Assembly: GCA_031277475.1 (NCBI GenBank)
Contig: JAITMJ010000035.1
Span: 1 to 35,479, forward strand
Direction of reading: 5' to 3'
From: Flavobacteriaceae bacterium
GTDB taxonomy: Bacteria > Bacteroidota > Bacteroidia > Flavobacteriales > Weeksellaceae
DNA length: 35,479 bases
Position 1 is the stretch's first letter. Each line of letters opens with the position of its first letter. A program made the translations under genes and the position numbers. Shown one piece after another: positions 8,301 to 17,348 of this stretch. The notes under the pieces were generated by a model. It did not search any database. It had not been told where the DNA came from and worked only from the letters and a program-made list of their open reading frames with translations.

Positions 8301-10088
8301 TTATACAATTTCCAAAACCACCAAAACTCCGTTTTCATCGGGTTTGTCGGAAACGGAAACCGTTATGTTTTTTCCGTACAAACTATTCAGAAGTTGGATG
8401 CGCTCTTGGATATTTTTCATTCCGCGACCGTTTCGTCGGTTTTGATGAACGGTTTTTTGGGCTTTGCTTTTTTCGATTCCAATGCCGTTGTCGTCGATTT
8501 CTACGGTTAATTTTTTTTCGTCTTTTTTAAAATTCAGTTGAAGAAATCCTTTTTCGTTTCTGTATCGCAAGCCGTGCCAAATCGAGTTTTCCAAAAACGG
8601 CTGAATGAGCATTCCGGGAATTTGAACATCGGAATTTTTCAGATTTTCGGCGACATTAATTTCATAATCAAATTTATCGTTAAAACGAATTTTTTCTAAG
8701 GCGAGATAATTTTGCAGCAGTTCCAATTCTTCCGAAAAACCGATGAAATCTTCTTTGGAATTTTCCATAACGCCGCGCATCAATTTTGAAAATTTGGTTA
8801 AATATTGATTCGCTTCCAACTCATTATTTTCTGCAATGAATTGATTTACAGAATTTAAACTGTTAAAAATAAAATGCGGATTCATTTCGCGCCGCAAAGA
8901 TTGGAGTTCTATTTTTTTGTTTTGAATGCGGAGTTTTCGTTGGGTAAAAAGTGCGTAACCGATGAAAATCACAGCCAAAATCAAGCCCGAAAACAGAAAA
9001 TAGTTCAGCAGATTTTTCTTTTTCACGATTTGTTCTTGCAGATTTTTTTCCTTTTCCAATTGGTTGATTTTTTCCTCGGTTTCCTGCATCAATTTGGAAT
9101 CTGTCAGCGATTGATCTTTACTCAAAAGGTTCGGAAGTTTGGAAAGAAAATCTTTGTAAATGCCGATAGATTTACGGATTTCGCCTTTCGCCACATAAAG
9201 CGAATCCAATTTCAAAATGCTTTTTCTCGCTTCCAAAGTATGACCTTTTTCGATGGCGATTTTGTAGGCAGATTCCAACAATTTTTCGGCTTCGCCGGAA
9301 TCGTCGGTTTTCAAATAAATATCCGCAAGTTCCTGAATTTGTTTGACTTCCACTTCGGAATTTTTCTTTACAAAATCCTCCTCCAAAACCTGTTTTTTGG
9401 ATTCGATGGCTTTTTCAAATTCTTTGTTTTCCACATACAAATCCGTTTTTTTTCGATTGATTTCCAACGCTTGTTGAGGCATAGAATTTTTCGTGATTTC
9501 ATAAGCACTGTTCAGGTTTTGAACGGCGAGCGGAATGTTTTTTTGCTGAATATTCACATCGGCGAGGTTGGTATAATCTTTGGCGAGTTCTTGATAATTT
9601 TCGCTTTTTTGGGAATTAATCGAAATATTTTCCTCAATCGCTTTTTGTTTTGCTGCCGGAGAATTGGAGGTCAATCTTTTGTAATCGTTTTGATTTCGGG
9701 ATTTGTCGAGCGCGCTTCCGCTGTAGTTTTCCGCCGTTTCGTAGTTTTCCGCCGCCGCTTGCCATTTATTTTGATTTTCCTGAGCCTGAGCCAATTTTCT
9801 GGCAACCTCAGCCAAGCCTTTTTTATTGTTGATTTGTTCGTAAATCTGTTTGGCTTTCAGCAGATTTTCCTCGCTTTTTGAGTATTGCTTTTGGTTAAAA
9901 TAATTGTCGGCAATGCTGATATACGCTTCCGCTTGATTTTTCAAATCTCGGGAACTGACGGCTTTTTCCAACTTTGAAACGGCGGTTTGTTGGCTTTTCA
10001 AAATGGTGGAATCTTGCGCAAATATGAAGCCCCCTGTCCCCCAAAAGGGGAAAATGGTCAGAATTAATATAGTTTTTAAGGTGTTCAT
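8301..10088 (-). CDS. TPR-containing LytS-type sensor histidine kinase
   Basis: A 595-residue membrane kinase. The order is: signal peptide ending in FIFAQ (25), a periplasmic helical TPR region (about 30-340), a short coiled coil, one membrane segment (FLFSGLILAVIFIGYALF, about 360-380), then a His_kinase domain with the phosphoacceptor His405 in MNPHFIFNSLNS and an ATPase domain with N-box PFLENSIWHGL, DDNGIG and GRGMKNI. It presumably phosphorylates the LytTR regulator encoded just downstream. The signal peptide is odd: FPFWGTGGF (residues 14-22) is encoded by a palindromic repeat (10026-10054) found elsewhere in the window. The ligand is unknown. Confidence 0.93.
   Translation of the reverse strand: MNTLKTILILTIFPFWGTGGFIFAQDSTILKSQQTAVSKLEKAVSSRDLKNQAEAYISIADNYFNQKQYSKSEENLLKAKQIYEQINNKKGLAEVARKLAQAQENQNKWQAAAENYETAENYSGSALDKSRNQNDYKRLTSNSPAAKQKAIEENISINSQKSENYQELAKDYTNLADVNIQQKNIPLAVQNLNSAYEITKNSMPQQALEINRKKTDLYVENKEFEKAIESKKQVLEEDFVKKNSEVEVKQIQELADIYLKTDDSGEAEKLLESAYKIAIEKGHTLEARKSILKLDSLYVAKGEIRKSIGIYKDFLSKLPNLLSKDQSLTDSKLMQETEEKINQLEKEKNLQEQIVKKKNLLNYFLFSGLILAVIFIGYALFTQRKLRIQNKKIELQSLRREMNPHFIFNSLNSVNQFIAENNELEANQYLTKFSKLMRGVMENSKEDFIGFSEELELLQNYLALEKIRFNDKFDYEINVAENLKNSDVQIPGMLIQPFLENSIWHGLRYRNEKGFLQLNFKKDEKKLTVEIDDNGIGIEKSKAQKTVHQNRRNGRGMKNIQERIQLLNSLYGKNITVSVSDKPDENGVLVVLEIV
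10026..10054 (-). repeat. G/C-run palindromic repeat inside the kinase signal peptide
   Basis: On the minus strand it reads CCCCTTTTGGGGGACAGGGG followed by GGCTTC. It is a diverged copy of the element at the 3' ends of rsmH and mraZ, but in the opposite orientation relative to the gene, so it is translated in a different frame (FPFWGTGGF). Confidence 0.8.
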
Positions 10089-10093
10089 TAATG

Positions 10094-10141
10094 ATTTAAA
10101 GATTTAAGCATTTAAGCATTTAAAAATTTAAAGATTAAATT
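10094..10141. repeat. 8-bp phased AT-rich array
   Basis: Six consecutive 8-bp units: ATTTAAAG, ATTTAAGC, ATTTAAGC, ATTTAAAA, ATTTAAAG, ATTAAATT. It sits directly upstream of the kinase start codon and is therefore probably within its promoter or leader. Confidence 0.75.
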
Positions 10142-10170
10142 GTTAAAATTATCAATTTTTTTCAAAACTA

Positions 10171-10241
10171 TCCTGAATCAAGTTCAGGACTGAAAAATAT
10201 TTTAAACACAAAGGCGTTTTACTCGGCAAATGTAAAAACGT
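10171..10241 (+). repeat. Dispersed ~70-bp repeat, copy 1 (3' side of lpxC-fabZ)
   Basis: Opens with the inverted repeat TCCTGAATCAAGTTCAGGA and continues with GAAAAATATTTTAAAC, then ACTCGGCAA. The same succession, with small changes, occurs at 13046-13114 in the same orientation, so the lpxD-lpxC-fabZ pair is bracketed. The rest of the 366-bp gap (10089-10454) holds the 8-bp array and no gene that I can see; lpxA, commonly the next gene, is absent. Confidence 0.75.
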
Positions 10242-10454
10242 ATTAAAAGAACGCGAACCTTTTGCCTTTTCGTTTTCAAAATAGAAATTTTTGCGTTAAA
10301 AAAAGATGGTGTCTAACGCGTTTAGCCTGGTTCAAGACAAAAAATATTAATCCTGCGAAAAAAATTAGGAAAACGAAACCGTTAGTACCCGCCGGCAGAA
10401 AAAATCTCGCGGGAATGGAAAACGCGTTTTGAAAAGCGGTGGAGATTTGATATT

Positions 10455-11852
10455 TTACTCCGTTTTATTTTTCGCCACTTGCGCCATCAGTTCGGCTTCT
10501 ACAACCACGCTGTCGCCGACGTAACCATAGCCTTGCATGTGAACAATCCCGCGGCGAATCGGTTCGATGAGTTCGATTTTAAAAATCAAAGTATCGCCCG
10601 GAACTACTTTTTTCTTGAATTTCACATTGTCAATTTTAATGAAATAAGTGGAATAATTTTCCGGATCGGGAACATTTGCCAAGACCAAAATTCCGCCGGT
10701 TTGTGCCAACGCTTCTACTTGCAAAACGCCCGGCATCACAGGTTCTTTCGGGAAATGCCCAACGAAAAAAGGTTCGTTCATGGTTACGTTTTTCAAACCG
10801 ACCACATGAGATTCCGAGAGTTCCAGAATTTTATCAATCAACAAAAACGGCGGACGATGCGGCATCAATTTCATAATTCCGTTGATGTCGAAAACCGGTT
10901 CTTTGGACAGATTGAAATCCGGAACATTTTTCTTTTTCTGAAGTTTCCACTGCCGGTTCAGTTTTTTCGCAAACTGCGTATTCACGAAATGTCCGGGTTT
11001 TGTGGCTATCACTTTTCCTTTTATTTTTACGCCGACCAATGCCAAATCGCCGATTACGTCCAAAAGTTTGTGCCGCGCGGCTTCGTTCGGATAATTTAAA
11101 GTGAGATTGTCCAAAATTCCGTTCGGGCGAATGGAAACATCGTCTTTATTAAAAGCCTTTTTCAGTTTTTCGGCGGTTTCCGGCGTGAGTTCTTTGTCCA
11201 CATAAACAATGGCGTTGGAAATATCGCCGCCTTTTATCAAACCGTTGTCCAAAAGATATTCCAATTCGTGCAGAAAACTGAATGTTCTCGCCGATGAAAT
11301 CTCGTTTTTAAATTCGGAAATGTCTTTGATGGTGGCATTTTGAGTGCCTAAAACTTTAGTTCCGAAATCCACCATTGCCGTTACTTCGTAATTTTCCGAA
11401 GGAATAATCGTGATTTCCGAACCCGTCGAAGGATCCACATAATTCATCACTTCTTTGATGACCAAATATTCTCTCGGCAAATTTTGTTCTTCGATGCCTG
11501 CTTTTTCTATTGCTTCCACAAAATATTTCGACGAGCCGTCTAAAATCGGGGGTTCCGAGGAATCCATTTCCAGATAAGCGTTGTCGATATCGCAACCGAC
11601 CAACGCCGCGAGCAAATGTTCGCAAGTGTGGATTCTGACTCCGAGTTTTTCTAATGAAGTCCCGCGTTCGGTTGTGGTAACGTAGTTCACGTCTGCTTCC
11701 ACTTGCGGATTTCCTTCCAAATCCGTCCGCACGAAAACGAAACCCGTATTTTCTTTTGCGGGTTTTATGGTAAGCGTTACGTCTTTTCCGGTGTGAAGCC
11801 CGATTCCGGAAAGTTTTACTTCTTGTTTTAGTGTTTTTTGTTTATCACTCAT
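10455..11852 (-). CDS. lpxC-fabZ: Bifunctional UDP-3-O-acyl-N-acetylglucosamine deacetylase / 3-hydroxyacyl-ACP dehydratase
   Basis: A 465-residue fusion standard in Bacteroidota. Residues 1-300 are LpxC, the zinc deacetylase committing to lipid A: His79 ([10 protein letters not shown]), His261 and Asp265 (HKLLDVIGD) are the zinc ligands, and His288 in KPGHFVN is the likely general acid. Residues about 325-465 are FabZ, the fatty-acid dehydratase, with [11 protein letters not shown], catalytic His366 in [12 protein letters not shown] and Glu380 in [10 protein letters not shown]. Both domains look active. The ATG overlaps the end of lpxD by 8 bp, so the two are translationally coupled. In many relatives lpxA follows; here the next 366 bp hold only repeats. 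Confidence 0.97.
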   Translation of the reverse strand: MSDKQKTLKQEVKLSGIGLHTGKDVTLTIKPAKENTGFVFVRTDLEGNPQVEADVNYVTTTERGTSLEKLGVRIHTCEHLLAALVGCDIDNAYLEMDSSEPPILDGSSKYFVEAIEKAGIEEQNLPREYLVIKEVMNYVDPSTGSEITIIPSENYEVTAMVDFGTKVLGTQNATIKDISEFKNEISSARTFSFLHELEYLLDNGLIKGGDISNAIVYVDKELTPETAEKLKKAFNKDDVSIRPNGILDNLTLNYPNEAARHKLLDVIGDLALVGVKIKGKVIATKPGHFVNTQFAKKLNRQWKLQKKKNVPDFNLSKEPVFDINGIMKLMPHRPPFLLIDKILELSESHVVGLKNVTMNEPFFVGHFPKEPVMPGVLQVEALAQTGGILVLANVPDPENYSTYFIKIDNVKFKKKVVPGDTLIFKIELIEPIRRGIVHMQGYGYVGDSVVVEAELMAQVAKNKTE

Positions 11853-12891
11853 TAGTTTTATCTTTTGAGTTGTTTTCCAAAGTATTATTTTCTAAATTTT
11901 CAATGCGTTTCACGATGTCCGTAAAATTTCTGAAATGCACATAGTTTCTGCGATAATCGCTATAATTAATCGCCGGCGAACCATACAAAATTTCGCCGTC
12001 TTTCGTTGACGAATTTACGCCGCTTTGAGCCTGAATTTTTACTTGATTTCCGATTTTAATATGTCCGACAATTCCGACCTGACCGCCGATTTGGTTCCAA
12101 TCTCCGATAATGGTAGAACCCGCAATTCCGGCTTGTGCGGCGATGACGTTGTTTTGTCCGATTTTCACATTGTGAGCGATTTGGATAAGATTGTCGATTT
12201 TCGTTCCTTTTCCGATGATGGTAGAACCGATGGTTGCCCGATCAATCGCACAATTGGAGCCGATTTCCACATCGTCTTCGATGATGACGTTTCCGAGTTG
12301 AGGAATTTTTTTAAAACCTTCGGAAGTGGGTTGAAATCCGAATCCGTCTCCGCCGATGACGGTGTTGGAATGGACGACGCAATTATCGCCGATGATGCAA
12401 TAATCATAAATTTTTGCACCGCTGTCGATTTTACAATTCTTCCCGATTTTAACGCCTTTTCCGATGTAAACTTGCGGATAAATTTGCGTTCCGTCTCCGA
12501 TTCTCGCTTTTTCGGAAACGTAGGTAAACGCTCCGATATAAACATTTTCCCCGATTTTTGCGGTTTCGTGAAAGAAAGAATCAGCCTCAATTCCCGATTT
12601 TCTTCCTTGCAATTCCTGATAGAGATTCATCAAAACCTGAAAAGACAAATACGCGTCTTCCACAGCAATAATCGTAGGTTTGTAGGTTTTATTTTCTAAA
12701 ATTTTTTCCGAAACGATGAGTACGGAACATTCGGTAGTGTCTAAAAACTGTGCGAATCTGCCTTGCCCAATAAAAGAAAGATGACCTTTTTCTCCGTGTT
12801 CTATCGGGGAAACGCCCGTAATTTTGGCATCTCCGTCTCCGATAATTTTTCCGTCGATGAAACCGGCAATTTGAGACGCTGTAAATTCCAT
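11845..12891 (-). CDS. lpxD: UDP-3-O-(3-hydroxyacyl)glucosamine N-acyltransferase
   Basis: Adds the N-linked acyl chain in lipid A synthesis, using acyl-ACP. The 348 residues comprise the N-terminal uridine-binding domain ([14 protein letters not shown]) and a long left-handed beta-helix of hexapeptide repeats (about 110-310), with the catalytic His240 in [11 protein letters not shown] start it at the ATG at 12891 rather than the in-frame TTG at 12900: family members begin with M-x-F-T-A-S-x-I, and the TTG lies inside the promoter box. Only 6 nt separate the -7 box from the ATG, so the mRNA may be leaderless. It shares an 8-bp overlap with lpxC-fabZ. Confidence 0.96.
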   Translation of the reverse strand: MEFTASQIAGFIDGKIIGDGDAKITGVSPIEHGEKGHLSFIGQGRFAQFLDTTECSVLIVSEKILENKTYKPTIIAVEDAYLSFQVLMNLYQELQGRKSGIEADSFFHETAKIGENVYIGAFTYVSEKARIGDGTQIYPQVYIGKGVKIGKNCKIDSGAKIYDYCIIGDNCVVHSNTVIGGDGFGFQPTSEGFKKIPQLGNVIIEDDVEIGSNCAIDRATIGSTIIGKGTKIDNLIQIAHNVKIGQNNVIAAQAGIAGSTIIGDWNQIGGQVGIVGHIKIGNQVKIQAQSGVNSSTKDGEILYGSPAINYSDYRRNYVHFRNFTDIVKRIENLENNTLENNSKDKTNE

Positions 12892-12897
12892 ATCGTG

Positions 12898-12905
12898 CAA
12901 AGATA
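12898..12905 (-). promoter_or_regulatory. -7 promoter box of lpxD
   Basis: TATCTTTG on the minus strand, followed by CACGAT and then the ATG. The 6-nt spacing places the expected transcription start at or next to the start codon. Confidence 0.75.
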
Positions 12906-13045
12906 TAAAATTCTGGTTTTATTATAGACACAAGAACTGAGACGCCATGTCAAACTTGTTAAAATTTTAAACATTCGTCATAAAAAAGCTAAACATATTT
13001 AATGACTATAAAGTGTTTAGGTATAATTTTAATATAAAAACCAAA

Positions 13046-13114
13046 TCCTGAATCAAGTTCATTGAAAAATATTTTAAACGCAAAGTCGTTTTTACTCGGC
13101 AAGTGAAAAAGCGT
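13046..13114 (+). repeat. Dispersed ~70-bp repeat, copy 2 (5' side of lpxD)
   Basis: Partner of 10171-10241: TCCTGAATCAAGTTC, GAAAAATATTTTAAAC, CGTTTTTACTCGGCAA. The opening palindrome has lost its right arm by a small deletion. Confidence 0.75.
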
Positions 13115-13186
13115 TAGGAGAGCACAAATCTTTGCCAAATTGAAATCCCTTGTGTTTTCGAAAAATCCGGATAAAAATATTGTGAA

Positions 13187-13222
13187 CCTTTGTGCGGATT
13201 TTTTCATGCAAGGACACAAAGG
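13187..13222. repeat. Inverted repeat CCTTTGTG / CACAAAGG
   Basis: Eight-base arms at 13187-13194 and 13215-13222 around a 20-base loop, in the gene-free stretch 12906-13377. That stretch otherwise holds the lpx-flanking repeat and no gene that I can see. Confidence 0.5.
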
Positions 13223-13377
13223 AACGCAAAATTTTGTATTTCTCTTGTAAACTAAAATCGGGCTGTCTATGTTTAAAATCTATGAATCTATAGTGAGTAC
13301 TTTTCATTAGAAATATCCACAATATGGCATCATTTTCATAAAATTTTAATGTGTTTGGACTGACAAACTTGAAACTC

Positions 13378-13408
13378 TTGACAACACCTTTTTAATATTG
13401 TATCTTTG
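13378..13408 (+). promoter_or_regulatory. queA promoter
   Basis: TTGACA at 13378-13383 and TATCTTTG at 13401-13408, with 20 bases between the TTG and the -7 box. This is the clearest complete Bacteroidota promoter in the window. The ATG is 40 nt beyond the box. Confidence 0.8.
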
Positions 13409-13448
13409 CACCCGCAAATTTTAACAAAACGTAAAATCCGTAAATTTT

Positions 13449-14498
13449 ATGAAAACATCTGATTTCAATTTTCATCTGCCTCCGGAACTTTTGGCAGAAT
13501 ATCCGTCCGAACACAGAGACGAAGCAAGATTAATGGTTCTGAACCGTAAAAATGAAACCATCGAACACAAACTTTTTAAAGACGTCATCGATTATTTCGA
13601 AGAAAACGATTTATTTATTTTTAATAATACTAAAGTTTTCCCCGCGAGATTGTATGGAAACAAGGAAAAAACCGGCGCAAAAATCGAGGTTTTTCTTTTG
13701 AGAGAACTCGATAAAGAAGCGAAAGTTTGGGACGTTTTGGTGGATCCGGCGAGAAAAATCAGAATCGGAAACAAATTGTTTTTTACCGAAGACGAATCTT
13801 TGGTTGCCGAAGTGATAGGCAATACCACTTCACGCGGAAGAACTTTGAGATTTTTGTACAGTGGAAAGTATGAAAAATTTCGGAATTTATTGAAAGAACT
13901 TGGTGAAACGCCGCTTCCCAAATACATCAAAAGAGCGGTGGAACCGGAAGATGCAGAACGCTATCAAACCATTTACGCAAAAGTGGAAGGCGCAGTTGCC
14001 GCACCGACCGCCGGTTTGCATTTCTCAAAACATTTGATGAAACGAATGGAAATCAAAGGGATAAATTTTGCGGAAATCACGCTGCACGTTGGTTTGGGAA
14101 CATTTAATCCGATTGAAGTGGAAGATCTTTCCAAACACAAAATGGAATCCGAAGAAGTGATAATTGACGAAAAAAATGTGGAAATCATCAACAAAGCAGT
14201 AGATGAAAAACGCAGGATTTGTGCGGTCGGAACTACAACAATGCGGGCGATAGAAACTTCGGTTTCCACGAACAAAAAACTTTCTACATTCAACGGATGG
14301 ACGAATAAATTTGTTTTTCCGCCTCACGATTTCGGCGTTGCCAACGCGATGATTACCAATTTTCACACGCCAAAATCCACATTGCTGATGATGATTGCCG
14401 CGTTTGCCGGAAAAGATTTCGTAATGCACGCCTATCAAGAAGCCATCAAAGAAAAATACAATTTCTTTACTTACGGCGATGCGATGCTGATTTTGTAA
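13449..14498 (+). CDS. queA: S-adenosylmethionine:tRNA ribosyltransferase-isomerase
   Basis: Transfers and isomerises the ribosyl part of SAM onto preQ1-modified tRNA in queuosine synthesis. The 349 residues span the whole family: N-terminal [37 protein letters not shown], the signature [35 protein letters not shown] and the C-terminal YGDAMLIL. It has its own promoter and no partner genes of the preQ1 pathway in this window. Repeats lie on both sides. Confidence 0.97.
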   Translation: MKTSDFNFHLPPELLAEYPSEHRDEARLMVLNRKNETIEHKLFKDVIDYFEENDLFIFNNTKVFPARLYGNKEKTGAKIEVFLLRELDKEAKVWDVLVDPARKIRIGNKLFFTEDESLVAEVIGNTTSRGRTLRFLYSGKYEKFRNLLKELGETPLPKYIKRAVEPEDAERYQTIYAKVEGAVAAPTAGLHFSKHLMKRMEIKGINFAEITLHVGLGTFNPIEVEDLSKHKMESEEVIIDEKNVEIINKAVDEKRRICAVGTTTMRAIETSVSTNKKLSTFNGWTNKFVFPPHDFGVANAMITNFHTPKSTLLMMIAAFAGKDFVMHAYQEAIKEKYNFFTYGDAMLIL

Positions 14499-15166
14499 AA
14501 TGCAGGGGACTTTGGTTCTGTGAAATCTTAAAATTACAAAAAGAAAAAGCGTTTGTGAGAAAAAAAACGAGAATGTAAAACAAAAATGATTTTTATACGA
14601 AAATACGCCCCGCTGGGGAACTTTGCCAAAAGCACGCTTATTTTTTCACAAACGCTTTACTCATTGGTTAACGGTATTCATGAAACCTAACAAAGTGGTT
14701 CGGCGTGTGCCACGCAATTCAGTCCTGACAAATATTAGTATTAGAGTCTATTTAATTTTTGGCTAAAGCCGATGGAAAAGATTTTAAAAAAGCGGGCTAA
14801 GGTTCCCCTTGTCCCACTTTAGAATAATATTTTTCAATATTAGAATCTCGTCATCTTTTTCAGGATTTTTTTCCGTAGGTTCTTTGTGAATTACTGTTTT
14901 GTCATACGGAATGTTTAAATTTAAACACTGAGAATGAATTATTTAAAAAAAATGACAGTATCCAAAACGGAATACGACATTTTTCCGAAAGCGATTGCAG
15001 AGGTTTTGAAGTGATGAAATCCAAAATATTCTCTACTTTTACATCATATTAATTAAAAAATGACTGAAAATTAGCCCTTTTATTGGCAAAATCCACAAAA
15101 CAAAATTCGACATTTATCCCGAAAGTAGTGTAAGTTATTGATTATAAATCACAACCGACAACCAGA
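14499..15166. other. 668-bp gap between queA and the rhomboid gene
   Basis: No intact gene. It holds an inverted repeat (AAAGCGTTTGTGA at 14546-14558 against its complement at 14646-14658), the short palindrome GGCTAAAGCC at 14761, a 14-bp perfect palindrome GTTTAAATTTAAAC at 14913-14926, and two similar stretches about 130 bp apart (GACATTTTTCCGAAAG near 14978, GACATTTATCCCGAAAG near 15108), each some 35-50 bp after an A-run and ATGAC. The last pair may be worn copies of one small reading frame. The inverted repeat around 14546-14658 could be a small non-autonomous element. Confidence 0.55.
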
Positions 15167-15952
15167 ATGAAACGTCTATTTCAAGACAAACTGAATTACA
15201 AAGCCATATTTTATCCGCTGCTGATGCTGTTTGCGATGTGGCTCGGTTTTTTGTTTCAATTTTACGGTTTTTTTGAAAATTGCGCGGGGTCCATTATTCC
15301 GCTTACGCCGGAAGGTTTGAAAGGAATTATTTTTTCGCCTTTTCTTCACGGCGATTTGGGGCATATTTTCGGAAACTCTGTCCCAATTTTTGCACTGATG
15401 TTTTTACTGTTTCAATTCTATCCGAAAGTTGCCGGAAAAGTTTTTTTACTTTCCTGGTTTTTATCGGGATTTGCGGTTTGGCTGTTGCCTCCGTTGATTG
15501 ATATTTTCACAGGAAGTCATCAAAATATCTGCATCATCGGCGCCAGCGGAATCGTTTATGCTTTGGCGTTTTTCCTGTTTTTCAGCGGAATTTTTCGTTG
15601 GAACACCAAACTGATTGGCATTTCGCTCGTGGTTGCGCTGTATTACGGAAGTTTAATTTGGGGCGTTCTTCCGCAGGAATGGTTTTCCGATGAAGAAGAA
15701 GCACATCTCATTTCGTGGCAATCTCATCTTGCAGGTGCCGTTATCGGAATAATTTCGGCGTTTATTTTCAGGAAACAAGGTGAAAAAAAGAAGAAATTTA
15801 TTTGGGAATTTCCGAATTATTACAGTGAAAAAGACGACAAACTCTGGCAAAACTATATCCAAAAACATCCCGAAGATTTCAATGAAATCCCCTATGAAAA
15901 AGAAAATATCTGGAAATATTTAGATGAATTACGGAAAGCAAAAATCAAGTGA
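15167..15952 (+). CDS. Rhomboid family intramembrane serine protease
   Basis: A 261-residue integral membrane protein with about six membrane segments. Rhomboid signatures are HGDLGHIFGN (61-70, oxyanion-region His and Asn), the catalytic Ser127 in GASG and the catalytic His187 in SHLAG, so the Ser-His dyad is intact. A charged cytoplasmic tail (about 205-261, beginning RKQGEKKKK) follows. It cleaves membrane-spanning substrates; which ones cannot be said. It stands alone between repeat-rich gaps. Confidence 0.93.
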   Translation: MKRLFQDKLNYKAIFYPLLMLFAMWLGFLFQFYGFFENCAGSIIPLTPEGLKGIIFSPFLHGDLGHIFGNSVPIFALMFLLFQFYPKVAGKVFLLSWFLSGFAVWLLPPLIDIFTGSHQNICIIGASGIVYALAFFLFFSGIFRWNTKLIGISLVVALYYGSLIWGVLPQEWFSDEEEAHLISWQSHLAGAVIGIISAFIFRKQGEKKKKFIWEFPNYYSEKDDKLWQNYIQKHPEDFNEIPYEKENIWKYLDELRKAKIK

Positions 15953-16127
15953 TTTATCAATTTGCGGTTTCATATTTCCGTAAAACTATTCAATTTAGCA
16001 AAGTTTTGCGGTTTTGAAACCAATGTGCAAGGATATGATTTATTTGCCGGACATATATTTTTCTTTCGTAATTCCGATCAAACGCATTAAAATTTTATGA
16101 AAATAATACCATATTACAAATATTTTA

Positions 16128-16265
16128 ATGAAGTACGCATGACAAAATATTGACACACAAGCGAAATCGAAGATTCGCCGATTCCATTGAAAATAATAAA
16201 AATGACAGAGGCAATGATTGTACAAAGTGTTCCATCTGACCGCTGAAAAAATAAAATATAAACAG
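16128..16265 (+). repeat. Conserved leader repeat, copy A (with a 48-bp insert)
   Basis: Contains CATGACAAAATATTGACACA, then TTGTACAAAGTGTTCCATCT, GACCGCTG, and an A/T tail ending AAACAG before ATGAAA. It matches 30141-30230 and, inverted, 20129-20220, but a stretch of about 48 bp (about 16164-16211) is inserted in its middle. That insert resembles part of the rsmH insertion (GATTCGCCGATTCC in both). Here the ATG at 16266 opens only eight codons. The gap 15953-16451 is otherwise repeat and promoter. Confidence 0.8.
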
Positions 16266-16273
16266 ATGAAAAA

Positions 16274-16369
16274 TAACCACATAGAAACATAGACACACAT
16301 TTGTTTTTTCGCTTTGCGAAAATCTATGTGTATAATATTTTACAAAAACTATGTTTCTCTATGTGGTTA
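16274..16369. repeat. Nested foldback element
   Basis: The outer arms TAACCACATAG-AAACATAG (16274-16292) and the complement of 16349-16369 differ by a 2-nt indel. Inside lie ACACAT / ATGTGT and a central perfect hairpin TTTTCGC-TTT-GCGAAAA (16306-16322). The whole 96 bp can fold back on itself. Confidence 0.8.
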
Positions 16370-16426
16370 CATAATAATGTTCGAAGAATTTAATGCGTTT
16401 AACCTGTTCGTAACGCGGTATTTTCT

Positions 16427-16434
16427 TAATTTTG
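16427..16434 (+). promoter_or_regulatory. -7 promoter box of the BatD-like gene
   Basis: TAATTTTG matches TAnnTTTG and lies 17 nt before the TTG start at 16452. Its position inside the open frame supports the downstream start. Confidence 0.55.
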
Positions 16435-16451
16435 AACGTTTAATTAAAGTT

Positions 16452-17348
16452 TTGAAAAAATCACTCTTTTTATTTCTCGTTTTAATCGGTGTTTTCGGGT
16501 TTTCGCAAACATTGGGTTCGCGTTTGGACAAAGGAACGCTGGCTTTGGGCGAGGTCGGGACGTTTAAAATTTCGGTTTTCGATTTGAACGGAAAAAAAGT
16601 GGAAATCGCCCCGAAAAATAAATTGTTGCCGTTTCATTTTGAAGTGATTAAAGATAGCATTAATATTACTGAAAATCAATACGATAGAATTATTACTTTC
16701 GCTATTTTTGAAGAAGGAAAATTTAAAATTCCGACTTTGGATGTGAAAATCGGCGGACTGCTCTACAGCACCGTTCCCTACGAAGTTGAAGTGATTAACA
16801 CCGCAAAATCCGGCGATCAAATCAGCGATATTATGAACAACAAAGAAGTGAAACTTCGATTTTGGGATTATTGGGAAATCTACAAATGGTATTTGCTCGG
16901 ATTTTTGGCTTTGATTGCACTGATTTTCATAATCATTAAATTCATAAAATTTAATAAAAAAAGAAAAGATTCTCCCGAATTTGTTACCCACAAAACCTTG
17001 AAAGAATTGGATTTGCTGAAAAAGAAAAAATACATCGAAGCCGGAAACTACAGGAGTTTTTATGTGGAATTGATTGATATTTCCCGAAATTTCCTCACCG
17101 AACAATACAAAATTCCCGCAGATGTTTTGCTGACGGACGATTTGGTGGAACTCATCAAAAAAAACAATACCATTTCCCAAGAAAACGAAAAAGTGGTGGA
17201 AACCGTTTTCCAAAGAGGCGATTTGGTGAAATTTGCCAAAATTTTTCCCGACCGAAATACGATGGAAGAAGATTTTAAAAACACCCGAGAATTGGTGAAA
17301 CGCTCCATAAAAGATATAGAATTTGAAAACCTGAGAAAAGATGTTTAA
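16452..17348 (+). CDS. BatD-like single-pass membrane protein
   Basis: A 298-residue protein: signal peptide (KKSLFLFLVLIGVFGFSQ), a beta-rich periplasmic domain (about 20-135), one membrane segment (YLLGFLALIALIFIIIKF, about 147-165) and a basic, helical cytoplasmic region. This layout is that of the BatD-like/DUF4381 proteins that precede BatA in Bacteroidota aerotolerance (Bat) operons. I start it at the TTG at 16452 because the signal peptide begins there, a -7 box lies just upstream, and the longer frame back to 16314 runs through a foldback repeat. It overlaps batA by 8 bp. The moxR and DUF58 genes usually found upstream are not present. Confidence 0.75.
   Translation: MKKSLFLFLVLIGVFGFSQTLGSRLDKGTLALGEVGTFKISVFDLNGKKVEIAPKNKLLPFHFEVIKDSINITENQYDRIITFAIFEEGKFKIPTLDVKIGGLLYSTVPYEVEVINTAKSGDQISDIMNNKEVKLRFWDYWEIYKWYLLGFLALIALIFIIIKFIKFNKKRKDSPEFVTHKTLKELDLLKKKKYIEAGNYRSFYVELIDISRNFLTEQYKIPADVLLTDDLVELIKKNNTISQENEKVVETVFQRGDLVKFAKIFPDRNTMEEDFKNTRELVKRSIKDIEFENLRKDV

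Noticed and set aside
8874..9881. A 335-codon open frame on the + strand opposite the histidine kinase gene
   Set aside because: It is the antisense of an obvious kinase and rich in Phe, as expected from reversed Lys/Glu codons; it has no family features.
12025..12699. A 224-codon open frame opposite lpxD
   Set aside because: Its regular Asp/Ser/Phe pattern mirrors the hexapeptide repeats of LpxD on the other strand.
14499..15166. A tRNA or other structural RNA gene in the long gap
   Set aside because: I looked for a T-loop and acceptor stem pattern and found none; the hairpins present are simple inverted repeats.
16040..16300. Small frames with similar peptides at 16040-16300, 20170-20499 and 30130-30318
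   Set aside because: They resemble one another only because they are translations of the three leader repeat copies.
16314..16451. An ATG start for the BatD-like gene at 16314 or 16380
   Set aside because: That part is foldback repeat and contains the probable promoter; the signal peptide begins at the TTG at 16452.
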